Part shown: positions 7,512-12,315 of the stretch, in pieces
Position numbering within the stretch: position 1 is the stretch's first letter
Layout of the letters: every line of letters begins with the position of its first letter
NCBI GenBank assembly: GCA_016871475.1
Contig: VHDG01000030.1
Span: forward strand, 1 to 12,315
Direction of reading: 5' to 3'
DNA: 12,315 nucleotides
DNA from: Verrucomicrobiota bacterium
Lineage (GTDB): Bacteria; Verrucomicrobiota; Verrucomicrobiia; Limisphaerales; UBA11320
Position numbers and translations under genes: made by a program
Notes under the pieces: generated by a model
The model's input: the letters and a program-made list of their open reading frames with translations, nothing else
Told to the model about the DNA's origin: nothing
Database searches by the model: none

Positions 7512-7997
7512 TCATTGGCACTTGGAAATCAGTTCGTCAGCCTTCGACAAACTCACGTTCTCGTGAAACTCGTCGTTGCACATCATCACCGGCGCGGTTC
7601 CACATCCCGCCAGGCACTCAACAAACTCGACTGAGAAACTGCCGTCCTTCGTGGTTTGGATCCCATGGGCTTTTGGATCCAGCCCGAACTTCCGGCAAAA
7701 ATGCTCGTGCAACGCATAAGCCCCCCCCAATGCGCAGCTCAGGGTCCGGCAGATCTTCAGCTGATGCCTTCCAGGCGGATGCTGCCGGAACATTGGATAG
7801 AAGGTCACGAGCTCCCACACATGGATGGGTTGAAGGTCCAGCTTCGAGGCGATCCACTCGGCGGCCTCCTTTGAAATAAACCCGAAGTGCTCCTGGATGG
7901 CATGGAGGAACATCAGCGATGCGCTTCGCTTTTGAGGGTAGTGCGTCACGAGCTCGTTCAGCTCGGCTTCCAATTCAGCTGGAACAATGAATGCCAT
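7512..7997 (-). CDS. nuoE: NADH-quinone oxidoreductase subunit E ([2Fe-2S] N1a)
   Basis: Thioredoxin-fold ferredoxin subunit of the NADH arm that holds cluster N1a beside NuoF. The 161-residue product has the ligand set C83, C88, C128, C132, that is C-x4-C-x39-C-x3-C, in CRTLSC and ECLAGC. The N-terminal helical part includes YPQKRSASLMFLHAIQEHFG (20-39) and the conserved WELVTFYPMF (61-70). It starts 6 bases after nuoD without a clear Shine-Dalgarno sequence, which suggests coupling. A run of eight G on the coding strand (7721-7728) directly follows the codons for C88 and A89. Downstream the operon is interrupted by 168 bases with the opposed tRNA gene. Length and motifs are normal. Confidence 0.97.
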   Translation of the reverse strand: MAFIVPAELEAELNELVTHYPQKRSASLMFLHAIQEHFGFISKEAAEWIASKLDLQPIHVWELVTFYPMFRQHPPGRHQLKICRTLSCALGGAYALHEHFCRKFGLDPKAHGIQTTKDGSFSVEFVECLAGCGTAPVMMCNDEFHENVSLSKADELISKCQ

Positions 7998-8003
7998 GTC
8001 AGT

Positions 8004-9287
8004 TCAGCGGTCGGCTTCGCCCATCACAAAATCTATCGATCCCAAAATCGCAACCACATCGCTCATCATGTGCCCGGGCAGGAGCGCAGGAAGGATGCTC
8101 AGGTTCACGAAGGAGGGCCCCCGGATCTTCAGGCGGTTCGGGGTCCCGCCACCCTTCGAATGAATGTAAAAGCCGAGCTCCCCCTTCGGATTCTCCGCAC
8201 CGAAATACACCTCTCCAGGAGGAGCGTTCACCCCCTGGGTCACCAGGATGAACTGATGGATCAGCTCCTCCATGCTCGTCAAAACCTTGTCCTTCGATGG
8301 CAGAACCGTCTTGCCATCGGGAATATTAATCGGCTCCCGGGTTGCGTTGTCAGCCCCGCCAGGAAGTCGATCCAGACACTGACGGATGATCCGCACGCTC
8401 TGCCGCATTTCCTCCATCCGAACCAGATACCGATCATGAGAATCACCCACCGATCCCACAGCCACATCAAACTCAAGCTCCGGGTACACCAGGTAAGGCC
8501 TGGCTCGACGGACATCATAGTCCACCCCGCTCCCTCTCAGATTCGGCCCGGTTAACCCATAATCGATGGCCATCGCCGCGGAGATCACACCCACATCACG
8601 CGTACGATCCAGGAAGATCTTGTTCCGGGTGAGAAGTTTCTCGGATTCGTCGAAGTTGACCACGACCTCGTCACAGAAACGCCGACAGGCCGCCACCCAC
8701 CCCGAGGGGAGATCCCGCGACAATCCGCCGATCCGCGTGTAGCTCGTGGTGAATCGGGCGCCTGTCAGCGATTCAGCCAGGTTATACACTTTCTCACGCT
8801 CTGTGAACGTGTGCAGGAATACGGTCAGCGCACCTACGTCCATCGCAAATGCACCCAGCCCGAGCAAATGCGCGGAGATCCTTGCCAGTTCACAACAGAT
8901 GACCCGGATGTACTGGCATCGCGGCGGCAGGGCTCCATCGATCCCCATCAGCTTTTCAACGGCCAACGAATACGCCACGTTGTTTGCAAGCGGAGCGAGG
9001 TAGTCCAGTCGATCCGTGTAAGGGATGAACTGGGTGTAAGTCATGTTCTCGGCAATCTTCTCGTCGCCCCGATGCAGGTAGCCGAGGTCCGGAACCGCCT
9101 TGGTGATGATCTCGCCATCAAGCTCGAGCAGGATCCGAAGAACACCGTGCGTGGAAGGATGGGACGGCCCCATGTTGAGCACCATGGTCTCACCCTGAAG
9201 CTGATCCTGGTCCTGGGCAGCCGCCCTGGAGACCACCGCAGCTCTCGCCACCGTGTCCTTGGCCTCAAATTCGTGGGTAGTCGCCAT
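8004..9287 (-). CDS. nuoD: NADH-quinone oxidoreductase subunit D (49-kDa quinone-site subunit)
   Basis: Subunit derived from the hydrogenase large subunit that, with NuoB and NuoH, forms the quinone-reducing site. The 427-residue product contains NMGPSHPSTHGVLRILLELD (38-57), with H43 and H47 matching the conserved His pair of the quinone site. It also has YTDRLDYL (90-97), whose first Tyr (Y90) is the likely quinone headgroup contact. Further family blocks are LGLGAFAMDVGALTVFLHTF, GLTGPNLRGSG (244-254), KGELGFYIHSKGG and the C-terminal GSIDFVMGEADR, the usual family ending. About 34 residues before MVLNMGPSHPS are Ala/Gln/Asp-rich and variable, resembling the linker that joins NuoC and NuoD where they are fused. 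It lies 15 bases after nuoC and 6 before nuoE. Confidence 0.97.
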   Translation of the reverse strand: MATTHEFEAKDTVARAAVVSRAAAQDQDQLQGETMVLNMGPSHPSTHGVLRILLELDGEIITKAVPDLGYLHRGDEKIAENMTYTQFIPYTDRLDYLAPLANNVAYSLAVEKLMGIDGALPPRCQYIRVICCELARISAHLLGLGAFAMDVGALTVFLHTFTEREKVYNLAESLTGARFTTSYTRIGGLSRDLPSGWVAACRRFCDEVVVNFDESEKLLTRNKIFLDRTRDVGVISAAMAIDYGLTGPNLRGSGVDYDVRRARPYLVYPELEFDVAVGSVGDSHDRYLVRMEEMRQSVRIIRQCLDRLPGGADNATREPINIPDGKTVLPSKDKVLTSMEELIHQFILVTQGVNAPPGEVYFGAENPKGELGFYIHSKGGGTPNRLKIRGPSFVNLSILPALLPGHMMSDVVAILGSIDFVMGEADR

Positions 9288-9302
9288 TTCAGATCAGATG
9301 TT

Positions 9303-9881
9303 TCAGCTTTCAGGCACCCGAACCCGCGGCTCACGCGCCAGAGTATCCTTGCCTCCCGCCACCGTCACAAAAGGTCCCCCCTCCAACGGTGCCGGCTTCG
9401 TAAATGCAACCTCCGGCAACTCGGTCGGCTTGCCCGCCAGCGGGAAGTCCTTGCGCAGGGGATGATACGGATACCCGTCCCACATCAGGATTCGACGCAA
9501 GTCTGGATGTCCCCGAAACCGGATCCCCATCATGTCAAATACCTCACGCTCAAGCCAATCTGCAGTCCGCCAGACCGAGGATACCGTCGGCAATTCGCCC
9601 TTCTCCGAGGTCACATCCGTCTTGAGACGCAAGTGCGTGCGTTCGGCCATGTGATAAAGCTCATACACCACAGTCCATCGAGGGTCTTCCCCCAGATGAT
9701 CCAGACTGCACATGTCCAGAAGCATGTTGAACCCGAGAGTCTCCTTTGCGTAGGCGCAGACCTCGCTGATCCGTTCAGCCTCCAGGACCCTCAACGTCGT
9801 CTCGCCGCGAAACTCCACGGGATCGGAGATCAATGCACCGAACTGTTTGGAAAGCAGCAACGCCTTTTCAATGGCAGCCAT
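9303..9881 (-). CDS. nuoC: NADH-quinone oxidoreductase subunit C (30-kDa)
   Basis: Peripheral-arm subunit that holds NuoD and NuoB together; it has no cofactor. The 192-residue product has the family signature around residues 112-148: EREVFDMMGIRFRGHPDLRR followed by ILMWDGYPYHPLRKDFP. The first 110 residues give the usual alpha/beta domain, including LLDMCSLDHLG and YELYHM. The last 30 residues are Pro/Gly/Arg-rich and probably extended. It follows nuoB by 23 bases, with a weak AGGGA about 10 bases before the ATG, and precedes nuoD by 15. NuoC and NuoD are separate here, unlike the fused form of E. coli. Confidence 0.96.
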   Translation of the reverse strand: MAAIEKALLLSKQFGALISDPVEFRGETTLRVLEAERISEVCAYAKETLGFNMLLDMCSLDHLGEDPRWTVVYELYHMAERTHLRLKTDVTSEKGELPTVSSVWRTADWLEREVFDMMGIRFRGHPDLRRILMWDGYPYHPLRKDFPLAGKPTELPEVAFTKPAPLEGGPFVTVAGGKDTLAREPRVRVPES

Positions 9882-9904
9882 GGTGGTTGTGTCCCTGGAA
9901 TCGC

Positions 9905-10405
9905 TCAGCTCTTGGCTGACAGGACGGGTTCCACCGCCACTTTGGATTGCAGTTTGAGCAGGCCATCCAACAAAGCCTCAGGTCGGGGCGGACAGCCCGC
10001 CACGTAAACATCCACAGGAAGAATATTGTCGACGCCTTGCAGCACCGCGTAGCTCCGATACATGCCCCCCGTCGACGCACAGGCCCCCATCGCGATCACC
10101 CACTTCGGTTCAGGCATCTGGTCGTAAATGCGCCGAACCGCCAGCGCCATCTTGTACGTCACAGTCCCGGCAACAATCATGACATCGGATTGCCGCGGCG
10201 AGAAACGCATCACCTCAGCACCAAATCGCGAGATGTCGTATCGGCTCGCTCCCGCCGCCATCAGCTCAATGGCGCAGCACGCAAGCCCCATCGGCATCGG
10301 CCACATGGAGTTCTTTCGAAACCAGTTAATGGCCGCATCGACGCGGGTCACAATGACCTCGCCTTCCACTTTCGAGTTGTAGCCGAATTCGGAGTTGGTC
10401 GTCAT
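9905..10405 (-). CDS. nuoB: NADH-quinone oxidoreductase subunit B (cluster N2)
   Basis: Carries the terminal [4Fe-4S] cluster N2, which reduces quinone. From ATG at 10405 the product has 166 residues. N2 ligands are the tandem pair C43-C44 in GLACCAIELMA, C109 in MGACASTGGMY and C138 in AGCPPRPEALL. Other family blocks are WFRKNSMWPMPMGLACC and RFGAEVMRFSPRQSD. The same frame is open upstream to 10699, but that part crosses the divergent promoter region and the neighbouring gene and is not NuoB-like. MTTNSEFGYNSKVEGEVIVT is the normal length of N-terminus, so 10405 is preferred even though the Shine-Dalgarno is poor. This is the first gene of the operon; the nuoA gene usual in front of it is absent. 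A CRP-like palindrome lies 68 bases upstream. Confidence 0.96.
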   Translation of the reverse strand: MTTNSEFGYNSKVEGEVIVTRVDAAINWFRKNSMWPMPMGLACCAIELMAAGASRYDISRFGAEVMRFSPRQSDVMIVAGTVTYKMALAVRRIYDQMPEPKWVIAMGACASTGGMYRSYAVLQGVDNILPVDVYVAGCPPRPEALLDGLLKLQSKVAVEPVLSAKS

Positions 10406-10472
10406 AGGGACGAATGGCGAAACAGGACGGGCTCGACCGTAGATAGCCACCAGAACCGGCGCAAGAATAGAT

Positions 10473-10490
10473 TTGTGATTAATTTCACAA
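10473..10490. promoter_or_regulatory. Candidate CRP/FNR-family operator between nuoB and a divergent gene
   Basis: The 18 bases TTGTGATTAATTTCACAA form perfect 6-base inverted arms (TTGTGA and TCACAA) around a 6-base AT-only centre. They contain the full E. coli CRP core TGTGA-N6-TCACA. The centre is about 76 bases upstream of the nuoB start and about 128 upstream of the divergent gene's start, so it could act on either or both. A minus-strand TATTCT (10464-10469) overlaps its nuoB-side flank and could be a -10 box. The palindrome is seen directly; binding by a Crp/Fnr-type protein is inferred. Confidence 0.55.
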
Positions 10491-10523
10491 GGACCGGATG
10501 AGATCTCGGATTCTGATTCAACT

Positions 10524-10529
10524 TTTAAT
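10524..10529 (+). promoter_or_regulatory. Candidate -10 box for the small plus-strand gene
   Basis: TTTAAT matches five of six bases of the TATAAT consensus. No good -35 is seen 16-18 bases upstream, which would fit an activator-dependent promoter using the palindrome at 10473-10490. Transcription would start near 10536, which excludes an upstream ATG at 10532 as the start of the next gene. Weak evidence from sequence alone. Confidence 0.3.
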
Positions 10530-10561
10530 GATTGAGGCGACCCGCCAGGTCCGGGGTCTAT

Positions 10562-10570
10562 GGGGGGGGG
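10562..10570 (+). repeat. Nine-G homopolymer in the divergent intergenic region
   Basis: A run of nine G lies between the candidate -10 box and the preferred start at 10610, so it would be in the 5' leader of the small plus-strand gene. Runs this long are prone to length change during replication. It would alter the reading frame only if translation began upstream at 10532, which I consider unlikely. Confidence 0.8.
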
Positions 10571-10609
10571 ACCGTGCAGGTCGCTGGCGGTCGGCATGGA
10601 AACTGCGAG

Positions 10610-10873
10610 ATGAGTGAAATGCGTAACGTGACGGAACCAGTAACGCTGACCCCGGAGGCCATTCGGAGCCTGCTCAAGGACTTGAGCCAGGCCCGGCACG
10701 ATGTAAACAACTCGCTCGCGCTGATCTCAGCCGCAGTGGAGTTGATCAAGATGCAACCGGAATCACTACCCAAACTCCTCCCCACATTGAGTGAGCAGCC
10801 AGACCGTATCGCCAAGAGCCTGGGTTCTCTCAGCGTGCGGCTGGAGCAGAGCGTCGTACCACAAGGAGCCTGA
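10610..10873 (+). CDS. Small protein with histidine-kinase-like phosphoacceptor helix
   Basis: Not a protein I can name. From ATG at 10610 it has 87 residues, probably two long helices and no membrane segment or signal peptide. Residues 29-46 (RHDVNNSLALISAAVELI) closely resemble the first helix of histidine-kinase dimerisation domains, whose H-box often reads AHDFNNLLTVI followed by an EL pair. H30 would be the phosphoacceptor, with D31, N33 and N34 in conserved places. A second amphipathic helix follows (about 54-80). There is no ATP-binding domain in the product or nearby. An upstream in-frame ATG at 10532 would add 26 residues spanning the G run, but they are low in quality and probably precede the transcript start. 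A GGA lies 9 bases before 10610; ATG at 10619 is also possible. It is divergent from nuoB across 204 bases. Confidence 0.72.
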   Translation: MSEMRNVTEPVTLTPEAIRSLLKDLSQARHDVNNSLALISAAVELIKMQPESLPKLLPTLSEQPDRIAKSLGSLSVRLEQSVVPQGA

Positions 10874-10878
10874 TCGCA

Positions 10879-10899
10879 GGAATTTCCGCGTGGAATTCC
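10879..10899. other. Inverted repeat just after the small gene
   Basis: GGAATT and CC pair with GG and AATTCC around the loop GCGT, with one bulged T, giving an 8-base-pair hairpin 6 bases after the stop at 10873. No T-run follows on either strand, so it is not a standard intrinsic terminator. It may stabilise the transcript end or be a protein site. A second, looser pair, GTAACC and GGTTAC, brackets the bases before the next gene. Confidence 0.35.
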
Positions 10900-10951
10900 A
10901 CCGGCGACGGCGGTAACCTCACCCCGGATCCAAACGTCTGGTTACTCCGCA

Positions 10952-11410
10952 ATGCGAAGCTCCTTGAATCGCCCATTACTGATCCCTGTTGTCGGAAGGT
11001 TCGCCGCCTTTCTGGTCCTCGCCTCCACGACGGCCTGGGCTGCCGCGCCACCTGCCCCCTCAAATTCAACTCCGACCTCACCGCCAACACCAGCCCCCGC
11101 GTTGTCTCATTCGAGTACAGGCCCTGTCCCATCACTGGCACAACTGGAGAAGCTCACCCCGGCTCAGCGTGAAGCCAGGATCGAAAAAATCCGGGAACGC
11201 CGCGTGGCCAAGGCCCGGCAGGAGTCCCAACTGACTCCAGCCGAAAGGGAGAACCGGCGGGCAGAACTCCAGGATAGATTGCGAAAACGGCTCGAGGCGC
11301 TTCGACAAAAGAGAGCAGCCGGCTCACTGACGGAGCCCGAGCAGAGGCAGCTCAAGCGCCTGGAGGAAGTCGCCAAAGGATTCAAGAACGGACCGAAGAA
11401 CCCCAAGTAG
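10952..11410 (+). CDS. Secreted Arg/Glu-rich helical protein
   Basis: Function not recognised. The 152-residue product begins with a Sec-type signal: a basic start (MRSSLNR), a hydrophobic core (about 8-28) and a likely cleavage after AWA or AWAA near residue 31. A Pro/Ser/Thr linker (about 32-60) follows. The rest is highly charged helix with three related starts: KLTPAQREARIEKIRER, QLTPAERENRRAELQDRL and SLTEPEQRQLKRLEEVAKG. The LTPAQ/LTPAE motif recalls the LTxxQ motif of the Spy/CpxP/ZraP periplasmic proteins, but the resemblance is only in motif and charge pattern. It ends in a Lys/Asn/Pro tail. No clear Shine-Dalgarno is seen before the ATG. It lies 78 bases after the small phosphoacceptor-like gene and 323 before an ECF sigma factor gene, a neighbour that would suit an envelope-stress protein. 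Coding status is well supported by the domain layout. Confidence 0.75.
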   Translation: MRSSLNRPLLIPVVGRFAAFLVLASTTAWAAAPPAPSNSTPTSPPTPAPALSHSSTGPVPSLAQLEKLTPAQREARIEKIRERRVAKARQESQLTPAERENRRAELQDRLRKRLEALRQKRAAGSLTEPEQRQLKRLEEVAKGFKNGPKNPK

Positions 11411-11733
11411 GAACCAGGCAGGATGCCGGGCACGTTCACCGAACCTTCACGCAAGCAGCCGACTCCCGTCACGGCCCCCAACCTACTGCCTGGCCTCCAG
11501 GCTGAGCGGCCTGGAACGGCCGGCTCCACGGGTGAAAATGCCAGGCCCGCCTGCGACGTCACGTCGCCGAAGCCCGGCAACAGCGGGAGGATGCAGGCAC
11601 CGACCTCCCACCTCTCAAGCGGGACCGCACATGCATCCATGCCCACGCGGAGACTTTCTGCCTGTCCCGGGGTCCGGCCAGAAAAGGCCTTCCGCCCTGC
11701 CTGCAGCCTGCCCCGCTCACACCCCACATCTGC
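11411..11733. other. Gene-poor intergenic stretch before the sigma factor gene
   Basis: These 323 bases hold no gene I can support. A plus-strand frame of 104 codons starts at 11423 and ends at 11737, overlapping the sigma factor start as ATGA. Its product is rich in Pro, Ser, Thr, Ala and Gly with no hydrophobic core or recognisable domain, so I treat it as chance. Two tandem GC-rich hairpins are present at 11488-11502 and 11507-11522. No clear promoter for the sigma factor gene is visible, although one is expected here. Confidence 0.5.
11488..11522. other. Two tandem GC-rich hairpins
   Basis: GCCTGG-CCT-CCAGGC (11488-11502) is a perfect 6-base-pair hairpin with a 3-base loop. CGGCC-TGGAAC-GGCCG (11507-11522) is a perfect 5-base-pair hairpin. 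They begin 78 bases after the stop codon of the secreted-protein gene. Neither is followed by a T-run, so a classical intrinsic terminator is not supported. They may mark the transcript's 3' end. Confidence 0.35.
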
Positions 11734-12315
11734 ATGACCGAGCCACGGCCAGCAGATGCGCTCGAAAGCGCCAAGCCCGACGTGGAGCTGATCACAGAGG
11801 TTCTCAACGGAAACGTGGAGAGCTTCGAACCGCTCATCCAGCGATATTCACCACGGCTGTTCGCCACGGCCCGGCGTTACGCCAGACGCGAGACAGAGGT
11901 CGAGGACATCGTCCAGGAGGTCTGGTCCAAGGCCTTCCAAAAGCTCGGAACCTGGAGAGGAGATGCTCCCTTCGAACACTGGCTCATGCGAATGGCCGTC
12001 CACACCTGCTACGACTTCCTCAGAGTTCACCAGCGCAACCGCGAGGACAATTTCTCCGACATCACCCGCGAGGAGGAAGATTGGCTGGAACGATTCAAAT
12101 CCGAGGGAGATGCGCGACAGGACAGCGCTGATGCAGCCCGACTCCTGGTCCAGAGGATCCTGAGCGACATGTCACCGGCCTCGCAGCTGATCATCACCCT
12201 GCTTGAAATTGAGGACAAATCCATCAAGGAGATTTCCGCCATCACCGGCTGGTCCACCCCCTTGGTCAAGGTGCGGGCTTTTCGAGCCCGCGCTGAGATG
12301 AAGAAGCGCCTCCGG
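11734..12315 (+). CDS. ECF-type RNA polymerase sigma factor, 3' end beyond window
   Basis: Alternative sigma factor that directs RNA polymerase to a dedicated promoter set. The frame is open from ATG at 11734 to the right edge, 194 codons, which is nearly a whole ECF factor. Region 2 spans about residues 31-97: FEPLIQRYSPRLFATARRYA, then VEDIVQEVWSKAFQKLGTW, the core-binding and -10-recognition part with the usual D-[IL]-VQE motif, then a WLMRMAVHTCYDFLR helix. An acidic linker (about 104-132) follows. Region 4 spans about 138-193, with the helix-turn-helix IKEISAITGWSTPLVKVRAFRARAEMKKRL split by a Gly-Trp turn. Region 3 is absent, as in ECF factors. An anti-sigma factor would be expected just beyond the edge. 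The exact start is uncertain by a few codons, as no Shine-Dalgarno is visible. Confidence 0.93.
   Translation, partial: MTEPRPADALESAKPDVELITEVLNGNVESFEPLIQRYSPRLFATARRYARRETEVEDIVQEVWSKAFQKLGTWRGDAPFEHWLMRMAVHTCYDFLRVHQRNREDNFSDITREEEDWLERFKSEGDARQDSADAARLLVQRILSDMSPASQLIITLLEIEDKSIKEISAITGWSTPLVKVRAFRARAEMKKRLR

Noticed and set aside
8811..10007. A 398-codon plus-strand open frame across nuoD and nuoC
   Set aside because: The same antisense codon-alignment effect applies; the minus strand encodes unmistakable NuoD and NuoC.
10406..10699. N-terminal extension of NuoB by 98 residues
   Set aside because: It runs through the divergent promoter region and part of the opposite gene, has no NuoB-like sequence, and the normal NuoB length is reached from the ATG at 10405.
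11423..11737. A 104-codon frame overlapping the sigma factor start as ATGA
   Set aside because: The overlap looks like translational coupling, but the product is low-complexity Pro/Ser/Thr/Ala-rich with no domain. In GC-rich DNA such a frame is expected by chance.
1..12315. CRISPR arrays, insertion sequences, integrase or phage genes
   Set aside because: No repeat-spacer pattern, transposase-like frame or terminal inverted repeats were seen; the tRNA gene has no adjacent integrase.

Overview
The window holds most of a respiratory complex I (NADH:quinone oxidoreductase) operon on the minus strand, with a short divergent plus-strand region at its right end. Reading leftwards, the operon order is nuoB-C-D-E, a gap holding a tRNA gene on the opposite strand, then nuoF-G-H-I-J-K-L. 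nuoL runs off the left edge, so nuoM and nuoN are expected beyond it. nuoC and nuoD are separate genes. No nuoA lies in front of nuoB or anywhere else in the window. The DNA is GC-rich (about 60% by eye). The separate NuoC and NuoD, the very short NuoG, the NuoF glycine loop reading GFSCG and the inserts in NuoG and NuoH suggest a member of the Verrucomicrobiota/PVC group. That placement is an inference, not a proven assignment.

Region by region: 1-1635 holds nuoL (N-terminal 545 residues). 1651-7343 holds nuoK, J, I, H, G and F, spaced by 3-15 bases or overlapping by 4. 7344-7511 is a 168-base break with a complete tRNA-Gln(CUG) gene, CCA encoded, on the plus strand and its own plausible promoter. 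7512-10405 holds nuoE, D, C and B. 10406-10609 is a divergent intergenic region with a good CRP/FNR-type palindrome, a -10-like box and a nine-G run. 10610-10873 encodes a small protein with a histidine-kinase-like HDxNN motif but no kinase domain. 10952-11410 encodes a secreted, arginine/glutamate-rich helical protein. 11411-11733 looks non-coding. 11734-12315 holds the first 194 residues of an ECF sigma factor that runs off the right edge.

How the genes work together: NuoE, F and G form the NADH-oxidising arm (FMN plus iron-sulfur clusters). NuoB, C, D and I carry electrons to quinone. NuoH, J, K and L form the proton-pumping membrane arm. All visible cofactor ligands and key proton-channel charges are present, so the complex looks functional provided NuoA, M and N are encoded elsewhere. 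The plus-strand genes appear unrelated to respiration; the secreted protein next to an ECF sigma factor could be an envelope-stress module.

Most of the window is ordinary housekeeping sequence. The points most worth a second look are the tRNA gene placed head-on inside the nuo operon, the absent nuoA, the short NuoG, the CRP-like site before nuoB and the orphan phosphoacceptor-like protein.
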